This document shows positions 23,447 through 34,125 of a stretch of DNA of 64,000 bases, one piece after another; the stretch's first letter is position 1; each line of letters begins with the position of its first letter. The stretch is from Symbiodinium kawagutii (taxonomy: Eukaryota; Sar; Dinophyceae; Suessiales; Symbiodiniaceae). The stretch lies in NCBI GenBank assembly GCA_009767595.1, contig VSDK01012950.1, positions 477,463 through 541,462 on the forward strand. The letters run 5' to 3'. The translations under genes and the position numbers were made by a program. Under the pieces are notes generated by a model, which had not been told where the DNA came from, searched no databases, and was given only the letters and a program-made list of their open reading frames with translations.

Positions 23447-24440
23447 CTGCGGAAGGCGTTACGTCGTGGGTGCTGGTGCTTGGTGCTTGGTGCTGGGGGT
23501 GGTGGTGGTGGTGGTGTTTCTCTGAAGTTATTCTGGTTCGGTCGTTATTGCTCTAGCTGTATTTCTTGTTGTTGATGGTGTCTTCACGCTCAGCCATGAA
23601 GAGCACACAGGTTCAAAGGAGTGAAAATAAGTATTCAGCGAACCGATGTAGGTTCATGCATGACCGAGCAGCACAGGATGTGGAAAATTGTCACATGTTC
23701 AATCAATAAAAGATCATGCATGCCTCAAGCATGATGCACCAAACAATTCGGTGCGTAATGGAGGTTTGTGCCCCCATTGTGAAGCTTCAACATAATATGG
23801 GTCAGAGTCAGAGTTCATCTAAGCTGCTGAAATGGGAATATGGCAAAACATTTTTCAAGAGGTAGTTGTTTGTTGGTTATCACTAGCAGCCAGAAGCGGC
23901 ACAAAAGAAAATCCTATCGCCTAGCAACGAACCGTGAATTTCACAGGAACTCTCACAATTTGTAGGAAACACCGGTGTCGGTGTAGCTGCTAGTTTTCTA
24001 CTATTGATGGTCAACCTCCACACTTCAACCATTGTCAACGATCATCCTGTTCGAATCACTTACAAATCATTCACCAATATTGGCACAATTCTATCGATTC
24101 AACAGCCCGGTCTGACTACCTTAGCAGCAAGTTCCAGGGTCATGTGCCCTGGAATGATGTGCCATCGAAGTCATGGAAGCATCAAGGGGATGCCACGATG
24201 CAACTTCCATGTCTATGGGATGCTACGGGCCAGGGCCCCTGTACCCCTTTGCAAGTTCACATCCCAAGAATTACCTTTTACCATACTTACCCCTATCGTT
24301 TGTTGAGATGTTCTTTCATTACAGTACTCAGTAACTAGTTTTGTTGGGACTTTCATCCATCAATTTCTTGGTTGTTTGGGGGGTGGTTGGTGATGATCCA
24401 TCCCATACACATACCATATCAATCATGGGGATGCACTCAC
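23447..24440. other. intron-like spacer
   Basis: Begins with G-rich GGTGCTTGGTGCTGGGGGTGG repeats next to the exon. Contains a degenerate family B-like stretch near 24215-24260 (CTACGGGCCAGGGCCCCTGT). No convincing exon. Confidence 0.45.
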
Positions 24441-24515
24441 CGATCTGAATGAGTCAACCAAGCCGAAAGCCCACCGCAAGTCCGGCCCTGCCTTCAGCAA
24501 AGGATACATGTCTAC
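24441..24515 (-). CDS. candidate internal exon, 25 codons
   Basis: Acceptor GGGTCTCAG, 25 phase-0 codons VDMYPLLKAGPDLRWAFGLV then DSFRS, donor TCG|GTGAGTG. Canonical on both sides. Function unknown. Confidence 0.6.
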
Positions 24516-25304
24516 CTGAGACCCAGCGGATCGCCGACATCGGAAAATGCAACCAAATCAAAATCAATCACGTCATTGCATGATGAATATTTGTGAGATC
24601 TGGTTCCTTATTCATCAACCCTATTCATGTCTGTATGATTGGTATTTCTGAAATAGTAACGCATAAATACATCCCCAATCAAATGTTGAGAGATATCATA
24701 TCACGACTCGGATGCCGGTGTTGCTAGTTCATCTGTGCTATCAAAACCACTCTTAATTATCTACAATAATCCCTTAACAAAGAGACCAGCAAGTACACCA
24801 GTAAACCATCATGACAATAGCTCATGGACAACTTGTTTTCTACAAATATCCATCCACACATACATTGCGGTGGTTTCTCAAGAAAGGGGTGCCCGAAAAA
24901 ATGGTTGTCTTTACTACCTATGAATGGTTGATTTTGGATGATTTGGGGGTCCCTGATTTCTCTAAAAACTACCACATTGTTTGGGGGTGTCTATCAACTA
25001 ACAATGGTGACAGGTGTGAACCTGATTCTCTCCCTTGATGCGTCCACCAATGTGACTGTGCTGCCCAGTGTTCCAGCTGGGGATTTATGTAAGTCAACTT
25101 GATCTGACATACAACTTGATCTGACATACAACTATGGCTATATGCATCATATTACTATTATGATAGCCATCATCTTACTACCATTTGACCATCATTTAAC
25201 CATCATTTAACCATGAGAAAAATCATTGGACCATCATCTAACCATCATTTGACCATCACTGGGTTGTTCAACGTCTATGACTCATCATGGTGATCAGCAA
25301 CAAC

Positions 25305-25490
25305 CATCCTTACGGCTGTCACTTCGGCCGCTGTTCCCAGCTTTCCATGACCACAGCTGTTCAACCCTTGGAAGGGGTCACCCATGGCGAAGGCAGGGAT
25401 GGTTGGTGGATGTGGCTGGACAGCTCCCAATGCTCCCAGAACTGGCAGCGCCTCAGGCGCTGCCATGACTGCCATGACAGCTGGGACACA
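25305..25490 (-). CDS. candidate exon
   Basis: The minus frame begins near CAGCTGTCATGGCAG and reads MAAPEALPVLGALGAVQPHP, then PTIPAFAMGDPFQGLNSCGH. The plus strand is also open. It sits between ACCATCATTTAACC arrays (left) and ATTATGGTTGGATG (right). Function unknown. Confidence 0.4.
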
Positions 25491-25659
25491 GCGCGTTCAG
25501 GAGTCACTGGATATGCAGCTTTGCACATCTCATATCCCATGAAAATTATGGTTGGATGATGCAATGTAGGTCTCGGAGTGGGAACGTGGTATACAAAGAA
25601 GGGTCTGCAGTGGCGCTGGTGCATGATAGGGAGAAACTGTACCACAAATTTAGTGCTGC

Positions 25660-25715
25660 ACTTTGAAACACACAGAGAGACACACACAGACACACACACA
25701 CACACACAAGCACAA
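25660..25715. repeat. (CA)n microsatellite
   Basis: CACACA array with GAGA interruptions. Confidence 0.85.
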
Positions 25716-26583
25716 GCACTGCAATTCACAAGGAGTTCGCATTGTATGTCATTCTTTTGCCAGCTGTGTTCTACCCATTCGCAGTTTACCATCTGGCTGG
25801 AAGGGTGTCTCAACATGCAGCCCTTCAACCTTGAACCACTTAACCTGCAGATGCAAGACACAAATGCGATCTGAACTTAAGAGACTACTGTGGTTGGTCA
25901 CGGACATAATGATCAGTTCCAACGACAGAGGTGCTATGAAACCAAGAGCGATGACAGAAACTTGACCTACGGTGCAGCTTTTATTCCTTGAATCTTGGTA
26001 CCCAAGTGAACTCCGTGACTGACTGGCCACAAACTTTAACAGGTGTCAACGATGACGCAGCTGCGGACAGTCTTCCCCCACAGCCACAAGAGAAACCCAA
26101 TCAAGTCATTCAAGCAGAGTTTCTTCGTAATTTCGTCAAATCAATGCACTCGAATCCTGTGTTCTCATTGGCGTGTCACGATTTTTTTGGCCGCCCTGCC
26201 CCCCCCCCCGTCATGGGCGACCGCGTACATGAGCTCACCCACTGGGGTTCCCCAGTGGTGGATTGGCAACTCTGCAACTCTTCATGACCATGGGCATTCA
26301 AGCCATAATCAGCTGTTATCGTAAGACTTGTCGCAAATGACTATCGACCTGTTGACCATCAGCCACAATTTGCCATCAACCATCATCAACGATCATCAAC
26401 CATACTTGCAGCCTCAATCTTACACCTGAATTAAATGGTCACTAATTAGGTATTATTGATCCTTATCAACCATTTCCAAGCAACTTATCACCCGTAATTT
26501 ACCAGATTTGACTATCATTGACCTTCATTAACGAGCTTCTTTGCCTTGACATGCATTTTTATCAGCATTTGTCAGCTATGAAT

Positions 26584-26727
26584 GGCCCATTAGCCCATGC
26601 TGACCGCAGCCGTCAAATGGAGGCTGGTGAACAGTGGGGACAGCAGTCCAACTGTGAAGAGGTGTTGATGAGCCTGGATTCAGGATTCACCGGGCACTCG
26701 ATGAACAGCACAATTGACGATTGTTGA
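26584..26727. other. coding-like island, strand unresolved
   Basis: Plus: NGPLAHADRSRQMEAGEQWG then QQSNCEEVLMSLDSGF to TGA. Minus: VLFIECPVNPESRLINTSSQ LDCCPHC. Both look like protein; no splice evidence decides. Confidence 0.3.
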
Positions 26728-27143
26728 AGACATACACCAGTTGATGCACCATAGTAGCCTCATTCGAAGGTGTGCAATAATTGATAAACAGCAAAAATGT
26801 GGCAGTTTTCAGAAGGAGCTTTTGTCCCAGGATCAGGGTGGAAATCACATCACTAGTCTGATCCCCAGTATAGTCATATTTTGATTCATTCAGGGAACTT
26901 GGGGTGCAGGGGTTTGACCCAATGGTGATTACATGCCATGTGTGCCCGTAGCTACTGAAACAAAACCAAACAAAAAAGTGTCAGCAACATGGGTACGAAA
27001 CAATCAAACCACGAGTCATCACTGCTGCTAATTAACCATCCTTGACCAGTATCAGTCATCGTCAAGAACGACTAGTTCAATACTGGCTATTTATCACAAA
27101 CCATTATTAACCACCATCGACTGCTACTAGTCATTGACCATGG

Positions 27144-27335
27144 CTATGCCATGGTTCCACCTCCTCCCCTTCGCCAGTGGCCTTTTTTCAAGCTAAAAAT
27201 CGGTGCTTCGCAGCCATTCCTGCCCACTGACCTGCGCAAATGGTCGAAACGCAGGGGCAACACGCGTTTCCGCCCAAGATATTCCACCGTGGCATACTCA
27301 TCTACATGTGGACCCACTTGTTCAAAGGTAAATGC
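27144..27335 (-). CDS. candidate exon
   Basis: The minus frame FTFEQVGPHVDEYATVEYLG, RKRVLPLRFDHLRRSVGRNG and CEAPIFSLKKGHWRRGGGG runs to a stop at 27144. A possible 5' splice acceptor is TTGAACAAG. A 27-bp-arm hairpin lies immediately upstream (27351-27420). Function unknown. Confidence 0.5.
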   Translation of the reverse strand, partial: AFTFEQVGPHVDEYATVEYLGRKRVLPLRFDHLRRSVGRNGCEAPIFSLKKGHWRRGGGGTMA

Positions 27336-27350
27336 AAAAGAATGACCCAG

Positions 27351-27420
27351 TTTGTAGGTGAATTTGCCAGTACCATGGAGAAATTTCAAATGTCATGGTA
27401 CTGGCATATTCACCTACAAA
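27351..27420. repeat. 27-bp inverted repeat (strong hairpin)
   Basis: Left arm 27351-27377 starts TTTGTAGGTGAATTTGCCAG. The right arm 27394-27420 is its reverse complement with one mismatch (26/27). The loop is 16 nt. An ATTTCAAATGTCATG word in the loop region recurs at 27433-27448. Confidence 0.9.
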
Positions 27421-27481
27421 CCCAAGGAGCCAATTTCAAATGTCATGTCATGTCACCATCCAACCCTTCTCATTGACAAAC

Positions 27482-27542
27482 CAAGGAGCCAGCAGCTCTC
27501 AAAGCTTCCAAGCGTTATACCCCAATTGATGCAGAACCTCAG
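27482..27542 (-). CDS. small candidate exon abutting family A copy 5
   Basis: The minus-strand end of the element (CCACCAAGCAG) is followed at once by LRFCINWGITLGSFESCWLL and a GT donor (CTTG|GTTTGTC). If unspliced the frame runs to TGA at 27453. Confidence 0.45.
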
Positions 27543-27657
27543 CTGCTTGGTGGCGCTCACCACACCCCGTCATGAACAATATGCGCAAGTCAACCAACCA
27601 TTTGTTCATGATTACAGTTGGGAAAATAAGCCAACAGCCAATCAAACCACCAACCAG
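27543..27657. mobile_element. family A introner-like element, copy 5
   Basis: 115 bp from CTTGGTGGCGCTCACC to AAACCACCAACCAG; interior ATGCGCAAGTCAACCAACCA and TTGGGAAAATAAG match copies 2 and 3. Confidence 0.7.
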
Positions 27658-27802
27658 TAGTTGTTTAACCATTATTGTTGCTGATTACCCCCTATTATTG
27701 ACCAGCACGAATGGTTATAACCAGTCAACCAAACCACCAACCACTAGTTGCTGAATGTTGTTGAACTATTCTTGTTGCCTAGTATCCCCTATTTTTTCTA
27801 AC

Positions 27803-27850
27803 TTGCCGGAGCTCAGGGCGCAAGCGGAACGAACTGTACAACAGAATGGG
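27803..27850 (-). CDS. small candidate exon, 16 codons
   Basis: Acceptor GTGTCTCAG, phase-0 PILLYSSFRLRPELRQ, donor CAA|GTTAGA on the minus strand. The plus reading LPELRAQAERTVQQNGLRHH is an alternative. Confidence 0.4.
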
Positions 27851-27926
27851 CTGAGACACCATCCCCTATTATTTACCATTATCAATGGTTCATATCCCCT
27901 ACAGATCAAACCACCTATGGTTGCTT

Positions 27927-28012
27927 ACCAGCCCTGCCCCAAACTTGGCGATTCGCCCACCCAGGCCCTGAGCTGCGCACAGCGCACGGTCTCCCTGCCG
28001 GGCGCAAATGTC
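27927..28012 (-). CDS. candidate exon
   Basis: Minus frame LTFAPGRETVRCAQLRAWVG then ESPSLGQGW with high third-position GC; boundaries not resolved. A second minus frame (CARQGDRALCAAQGLGGRIA) is also open. Confidence 0.4.
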
Positions 28013-28900
28013 AGAAACCAACACAGCTTTATGTTCAGCTCTATGTTCAGCTTCATGTTCATCTATGTTCCGGTGAATGTTCAGGATTCTATTTGGATAA
28101 AAATAGTTAATGACAATGGAAGGGCTTCGGTGGTTGGTATCTCAACTTCTTTGGTGTTCCTGGGGTCCTCAAGCTCATGTTCGGCTGCTTACTGCATTAT
28201 CACCATTTATCACGCAAAGCCAACTAAGAGACATGCGTACAACTCAGAACACCATCTCTTATTCCTTGGTTTGCACGTCAATTGTCAAAACGTGTGCAGG
28301 ATGACTCCATTTCATTAACCATTTGTATGGCATTGATTAACCCACTGTTTGGATACCAAGCACGTGCTGAACACATTTTTTTTCATCAAACTAGTGAGTT
28401 TGCACCAAGCATGACATCATCAAGGGGCAGCTTGGCCAGCATAATCAGTAAGGATCAAACGCCGTTTCTGATGCTTCAGGTACCTGTGGGCACTATAGAA
28501 GGTCGATGAGGTTCAAATTTGGGGTCCTCAAGTCGTAGGGGTCCCTCCAGTTATGGATATTGCTGTAAATGATTCATGAACTGGATGATAACTGGGGGTC
28601 TCCTATTTTGAGACACCACAAAATGAGCCGGGAAAACGATCACTGTTCCTTTATGATTCCCACAACTGGTTTGATACCTAGAAAGGTAGCGCCATTGAGT
28701 CGATCTATCAAATCCAATCCCATGAAGGCCTCACATGAAATGCAAGATCCCCTTACTTGCAACCATACTCAACCAGCAGGATTCGAACTGGCTATCAGCC
28801 AATGGGTGTGGCATGGGGGGTCCTCGGGCTCCAAAGTTGTGGCCATAGCCAGGAAGTAACCTTGGCAACATTATTTTCAAATTTCAGGAAGCATTCACCA

Positions 28901-30234
28901 CTAGGTTGGACATCCGATATCACCTAGGACTTCAGAGCAATCACCACCTCGTTCTCGATCGCCCCATGTGACAACTGACCCATCTGCAAGAATAGCTGCA
29001 AATGCACCACTCGTGGCCTCAACCTGCTGCACGTTCCTGAGCTGATCTTGGACTTGGGAGCTGTCACCACCCTGATCTGGAACCCCCCATGTCACAACTG
29101 ACCCATCTGCAAGGATGGCAGCAAAGGCACAACTGGTGGCTTGAATCTGTTTCACATTCCTGAGCTCTTCTCGGACTTGAGAACTATCAGCACCAGAATG
29201 TAGATCACCCCAGGTGACCACTGATCCATCACCAAGGATGGCAGCAAAGGCCATTTCGTGGCCTGAATCTGCCGCACATTCTCCAGTCGGTCTTGGACCG
29301 TGGAGCTGTCTCCGCCAGAACTTGGACGCCCCCATGTAACAACTGAGCCGTCAGCAAGGATGGCGGCAAAGGCAAAGCTGGTAGCTTGAATCTGTTGCAC
29401 ATTTCTCAGCTGACCCTGGACTTGAGAGCTGTCACCGCCGTGATCAGGACAACCCCACGTAACAACGGATTCATCTGCACGAATGGCAGCAAACGCTAAG
29501 CTTGTAGCCTGAATCTGCTTCACGTTCCTCAGCTGGTCTTGAACTTGAGAGATGTCACCACCCCACAGTGGATGGCCCCAGGAAACAACCGACCCATCTG
29601 CTAGAATTGCCGCGAATGCAAAGCCTGTAGCCTGAATTTGCTGTACGCCATGCAGCTGATCTTGGACTGTGGAGCTATCTCCTCCCATCGCAGGATTCCC
29701 CCATGTAACCACTGATCCAACCCCATGGATGGCAGCAAAGGCACTACCGGTAGCAACAATCTGCCGCGCACCCTGGAGCTGATCTTGGACTTGAGAGCTG
29801 TCACCACCAAAAGATGGATGACCCCATGTAACAACTGACCCGTTTGCGAGGATAGCGGCAAACGCACTACTATTGCCTTGAACTTGCTGCACACTCCGAA
29901 GCCGATGTTGGACTGCAGAGTCGTCACCGCCCATTACAGGATTGCCCCATGTGATGATCCTGTCACCTCCGCAGCACCAAAATGCGAAGGCCAATCTCGT
30001 TGCAGAGACCTTTGCTTGTAGTGGTATGGCAGTGACTTGGCAACCATCTTCGAGCTCCAACGATTGCAGGGTCTCCTCATTGGCCAAGACGCGCCCATCT
30101 TCAGTGACAAGCCTCAGGAACCTTTGTCCCAAAGCCCTCTGGGCCAGGATGTTCAGGTCACCCACCTTCGATGCCAATGAAAGTGAGAGGCTTTCACCCC
30201 GGCCACTCGCCAACATCACGTTGACTTGAATCAT
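28901..30234 (-). CDS. ubiquitin-like + RCC1-like repeat protein, one frameshift
   Basis: Intronless minus-strand gene. ATG at 30234-30232 opens a ubiquitin-like N-terminus (MIQVNVMLASGRG, then LVTEDGRVLANEETLQSLEL and EDGCQVTAIPLQ), about 75 residues. It is followed by nine RCC1-like units of 41 residues (123 bp), consensus [38 protein letters not shown]1-type repeats usually form beta-propellers in protein-protein or GEF roles; the specific target is unknown. At 29251-29260 one base is missing (the ACGAAATGGCCTTTGCTGCC region), so the last three units are in another frame, ending CSEVLGDIGCPT at 28901. A GT donor (CCTAG|GTGATATC) near 28923 is an alternative end. The frameshift may be an assembly error or a real lesion. 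Annotation pipelines often name such proteins HERC2-like; that is similarity only. Confidence 0.85.
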
Positions 30235-30690
30235 CTTCTGACAGCACTATGCCATTCAACACATCAGAGGCCGACATCTGACCATGGACGGCCAAGCAAG
30301 TGGCTAATCCAGTATGGTAGATACAAACACGTGACAATTGACAACAATTGTCTCTGTCAAACATACATGATCATTTGAACCTATTAGCTGCAAAACGCAA
30401 AAAAATCAAAGGATGCACAAGAGATCTCTCGAGCCAAATCCGAATTATGATTGTCTCTCTGCTGTGCCGATAAATTGCCGGCCTGAACTATTCTCAACCA
30501 TTGGAAACCGACCATTCAAGAACAAAAGTCACTAAGAAGCGATAAGGACCGCTGTCAACAACTCATTGTAGCGGACACACGTGGACTATCATTAACCAAG
30601 TCACTCTTGATCAACATAGTTGCTGTAAATCACCTGGATCAACCAATCAACCAACTCCATAGCAACCAATGGTTGTTCATAGCAACTACC
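30235..30690. other. intergenic region upstream of the Ubl-RCC1 gene
   Basis: About 455 bp between two minus-strand genes. The 70 bp nearest the ATG (ATGCCATTCAACACATC, GACGGCCAAGCAAGTGGCTA) are recognisably duplicated near 40060-40115 upstream of the decayed paralog. No spliced-leader relict or TATA-like signal recognised. Confidence 0.5.
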
Positions 30691-30972
30691 TTATGGTAGA
30701 ACGATCGGATCAAGCAATTCCTGGTCGGAACTATTGCACCTCGCCTCGCGCAGAGGCACCGCAGCCTGGTCAGCATGGGCATCCATCCAACTCTTGGTGA
30801 GGGACATGGTTCCGGTCCTAAGGAATTCGATTCCCAATGAGTAGGGAAAAGGGGCATTTGTTCTGGGTCTCAATTTTTCTATTCCAAGTTTTGATGCCAA
30901 AGGTAGTGATGCGGCCCAAACTTGCAGCACAATAGCCCCTTCCGACACAGAATCTTCGGTTTCTGGTAAACT
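30691..30972 (-). CDS. terminal exon of an upstream minus-strand gene
   Basis: After an AG (CTGGCTAG) near 30973 the minus frame reads PETEDSVSEGAIVLQVWAAS, LPLASKLGIEKLRPRTNAPF, then SWMDAHADQAAVPLREARCN to LLDPIVLP and TAA at 30691. About 94 codons, long and well biased, so very likely coding. It ends 457 bp before the Ubl-RCC1 start, consistent with head-to-tail gene order. No family recognised. Confidence 0.6.
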   Translation of the reverse strand, partial: SLPETEDSVSEGAIVLQVWAASLPLASKLGIEKLRPRTNAPFPYSLGIEFLRTGTMSLTKSWMDAHADQAAVPLREARCNSSDQELLDPIVLP

Positions 30973-31648
30973 AGCCAGGGCGAAGGCAGGGAGGCTTAAC
31001 CGCGGTGTTAATGACTAGTTGTTCATGACTATGACCAACCATTATTATCGATGAAAAGCAACCATCAACCAAAATTAACAGCCATTGAGGACGATTGACC
31101 GTTTACAACCATCAACTATGCATGGGCAATGAATATTAATGAATGGTTAGTTGATAGCTCATGACTGGTCAATTGATGCTTAATAATGCTCAGTTGATGA
31201 GGAATGAATGGTGAGTTAATGATTAATGAAGTTTTGGTTGATTGATAGTTAATGATAGTTAATGATTAGTTAATGGATAATGCATGGATCGATTTGTGGT
31301 TGGTTGATGCGCTGTTCATGATTAATTGATGGCCCATTGATTGTGAATTCATGCTTGGTCCAATGCAACCCAATCAAAAGGGGAACACAAAAATTAGACA
31401 ATCAATTCAATCAATCTCTATGTTCCATTGAGCACATGACAAGCAGTGTGCGGCTTCCGAAATGACACGTTACTGGAAACTACAAAGTTCCCAACTTCCG
31501 CCTTCACTTCAGCAGCCAGGCGTGAAAATCAGCTGGAAGTCCAAGCGCAGCCAGGAAGTTGCAGCAAAGTCATGGACCATCACCCGATCAACCATCAACT
31601 AACCATTGATAGACCGTCAACTAACTAACCAATAATATAGACCATAAT

Positions 31649-31729
31649 GTTGGTTTCTGATTAGTATAACCCCCCCTAAAGTAATAAAAATAGATGGAAC
31701 CAACAGGTAGATACTAATCAGAAACCAAC
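31649..31729. repeat. perfect 19-bp inverted repeat
   Basis: Arms GTTGGTTTCTGATTAGTAT (31649-31667) and its exact complement (31711-31729) with a 43-nt A/C-rich loop. Possibly a small hairpin element. Confidence 0.85.
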
Positions 31730-31882
31730 AGGTTTTCCATTACAATGGGAACCCCCTAGTTAATCAACCAGGGGTTTATTAATCCTGGGTCAACATTAAT
31801 AGGAATCATAAAATACTATGGCTATGGCTGTTCCAACGTCAAGCACCGAAATATTCAATTCCAAGTGATCGACCCTGCCAAC

Positions 31883-31969
31883 CATCCGCTGGTGGACCTG
31901 TTGGTTGTTGCTGTACCGCGCCGTGTCGTCACCAAAAAATGCACGGAACCGGGTGGGCGCAACGGGACA
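31883..31969 (-). CDS. candidate internal exon, 29 codons
   Basis: Acceptor GCTGGACAG, phase-0 CPVAPTRFRAFFGDDTARYS then NNQQVHQRM, donor ATG|GTTGGC on the minus strand. Very protein-like. Function unknown. Confidence 0.6.
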
Positions 31970-32093
31970 CTGTCCAGCATGGCGCGGAGCTCAGGAAGAG
32001 TGGCTTCTGATAGATTTTGACATGTTTTGTTGGTTTAATCATTGCTGATGGGACCGAACTGTTTCTATGGACCAGTATTATTAGCCTTCTGAC

Positions 32094-32385
32094 CTATTGG
32101 AAAGCATTTTTTTGCCGTTCAGCGTTTTCTTGAGATAGCCAGCAGCCTTCAAAACGCTTCATATAAGAGCCATCAAGCATGACTTGGCACTGAAGGAACC
32201 GCCCCAGTACCCTCCAGAGACCTCCTTGGTTTACAGCTGGGAATCTGGATGTTCCAAGAAACCCCTGGGTTGATCCTTCCGTCACTAGTGGTGTTCAACT
32301 TGGACGCAGATCTGACAGCGTCCAAGGCATAGTTTTTTGAGATTTCCGGAGGATTGCAGTACTTGTGGATGGCATCACAACGTGA
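32094..32385 (-). CDS. candidate terminal exon with frameshift
   Basis: First frame: RCDAIHKYCNPPEISKNYAL then DAVRSASKLNTT (32385 to about 32283). The next frame continues TEGSTQGFLGTSRFPAVNQG, GLWRVLGRFLQCQVMLDGSY, MKRFEGCWLSQENAERQKNA and stops at TAG 32094. One base near 32283-32290 separates them. Both parts look coding, so this is one exon with an indel (assembly or genuine) or a decaying gene. Function unknown. Confidence 0.55.
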
Positions 32386-32576
32386 CTGAATCAAATGCTA
32401 TGGGTGGTCACTTGTCCCTGATTACTGGTAAGTTTCGGCAGTGTTAAAAAACATATTTCTCCAATCATGGATTTTAGAGTCTGCATTGGCTAAAACAACC
32501 AACAAATTGCAACCAGCCAGTGGTAGCAATACATACAAGAACAGATTGCAATGCCAATACAAAACTCTATGAACAC

Positions 32577-32582
32577 ACACAC

Positions 32583-32637
<55 letters not shown>

Positions 32638-32760
32638 GATGGAGATGGAGATAGAGATAGAGATAGAGATAGAGATAGAGATTAATGTAGATATAAAGAT
32701 AGCTATAGACAAAGATATAGATATAGACATAGATGACATAGATGTAGATATAGAAATAGA
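32577..32760. repeat. (GATA)n / (GAGATA)n microsatellite
   Basis: GATA tetramers 32583-32637, GAGATG/GAGATA hexamers to 32685, then degenerate ATAGAT/ATAGAC. Confidence 0.95.
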
Positions 32761-33087
32761 CATGTACATATATAATCATATATATTTACACATATTGAAA
32801 CAAATTTATCAAGATAGAATATAGATAGATACAGCTGTGGGTCCATAAATATAGAAATAACATGCACCACTAGTGAACATCATCAATGCCCGAAATAGTT
32901 GAAGTGTCAGGATGTGAACCATTAATTATTTCCCACTTGTTGATGGGTTACAAAAAGGCAAATATAGACTCGTAATTTGCGTATATATATATATATATAT
33001 AAATATGTGTGTGTGTCTATATATGAGAAAAAAGATATAAGTATCTATAGATATCAATATAAACAAAAGAAATACATCTATAGTCAT

Positions 33088-33201
33088 TTACATATGCACC
33101 AACAAAAACCACAGAGGGAGCTCCTGCGCTTCAGCATAGATACTGCCGTCGGCCAGAAAGTCTTCCAGGTGGCGAACTTCCGGCAGAAGCTGGGGCACAG
33201 C
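33088..33201 (-). CDS. candidate exon
   Basis: Acceptor GACTTCCCAG, then AVPQLLPEVRHLEDFLADGS, IYAEAQELPLWFLLVHM and TAA. A GT donor (TTGTTG|GTGCAT) before the stop is possible. Function unknown. Confidence 0.55.
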   Translation of the reverse strand, partial: AVPQLLPEVRHLEDFLADGSIYAEAQELPLWFLLVHM

Positions 33202-33299
33202 CTGGGAAGTCCCAGGTCTGATCCATTTGGAGTCTCAACATCGCCCTGGACGCGGTGACATTGAAGCAACCTATGGTTGAGTGCCTTCGGACGAGCAAC

Positions 33300-33445
33300 C
33301 ATGCCACGACCAGTTGAAGCATGTTCGTTCCCGCAAATCCGTGGTGACTTAGCAACAGTCAGGGAGTTGCTGCGAGTTTTTGCCAAGAGCAGGGGCAACC
33401 GCAGGCACCAGCGGCATGCTTGCCAAGTCGAGAGCTGAACGAGAA
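33300..33445 (-). CDS. coding island
   Basis: The minus frame after CGTTCAG reads LDLASMPLVPAVAPALGKNS QQLPDC; a second frame (LPLLLAKTRSNSLTVAKSPR) is also open. Boundaries unresolved. Confidence 0.35.
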
Positions 33446-33609
33446 CACTGGGAGGCCGGTTTGGCCAGAGGGGTCAATGCATCAGATTTTGCCCATCATG
33501 GGCCATTACTATAGCCATTAAACAATCAATAATGAACCATCACTACTCATTCTTAAAGGCTAATCATGGGCCATTACTAACCATCAACCTATATAGATTG
33601 TTGAACCCA

Positions 33610-33743
33610 TCATGGAACCGCGCGGGGCGCATCAGCACGGTTCCATATGCTTTTCTGTGCTGACAGCCGCAAGCTTTCCGGATCACTTTCTCTCAATGGC
33701 ATCTCTGGCCTGCGAAGTGCAATGAATGCCGCCACAGAAATGG
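33610..33743 (-). CDS. candidate exon directly following a family B intron
   Basis: Begins at the family B tip (GACCCGTAG|CC) and reads ISVAAFIALRRPEMPLRESD then PESLRLSAQKSIWNRADAPR, AVP, TGA. The preceding exon end (33855 upward, TLKQPSWKFLF) joins in frame across the element through a GC donor: TTTG|GCTGTGG...CGTAG|CCATT. Function unknown. Confidence 0.6.
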
Positions 33744-33854
33744 CTACGGGTCAATATTAACCAACCATTTTATAGGGGATAATGAACAACCATTTTATAG
33801 GGAAACCAATGGTGAATGATGGGGAACCAGGGGTACGGGGTTTTGACCCACAGC
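33744..33854 (-). mobile_element. family B element acting as a complete GC-AG intron, copy 3
   Basis: 111 bp on the minus strand from donor GCTGTGGGTCAAAACCCCGT to acceptor TTGACCCGTAG. Both splice sites lie in the inverted-repeat tips, and the coding frames on the two sides join in phase. The element carries the family's GTACCCCTGGTTCCCC block. Confidence 0.7.
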
Positions 33855-33925
33855 CAAACAAGAACTTCCAGGATGGTTGTTTCAGAGTGTAATCAGGTTT
33901 CAGGGTTGATAAGCCAGCATTTGAA

Positions 33926-34125
33926 TCATTTCCTGCTGATCAATCGCAACCAACATGGCCACGGTGCAATGTTAGCAGGTAGAATAATCCAAAGGTGCAG
34001 TGGCATCAAGATCCAGACTGTGAATGAGTTCACAACATCAAATTCCGGGATCCATGCGGGGGCTATATCTCCCAGTGGGGCATGGAGCCGCTTATCCAAA
34101 AAATCATCATGTTGAGCCATCAGTT
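33926..34125 (-). CDS. candidate exon
   Basis: Minus frame AQHDDFLDKRLHAPLGDIAP, AWIPEFDVVNSFTVWILMPL, then HLWIILPANIAPWPCWLRLI. It holds a hydrophobic segment that could be membrane-associated. Boundaries not resolved; function unknown. Confidence 0.5.

Noticed and set aside
25578-25965. Thr/His-rich plus frames
   Set aside because: Driven by the CA microsatellite; no splice support.
32422-32824. Ser/Ile/Tyr- and Glu/Ile-rich frames
   Set aside because: Translations of GATA and GAGATA repeats.
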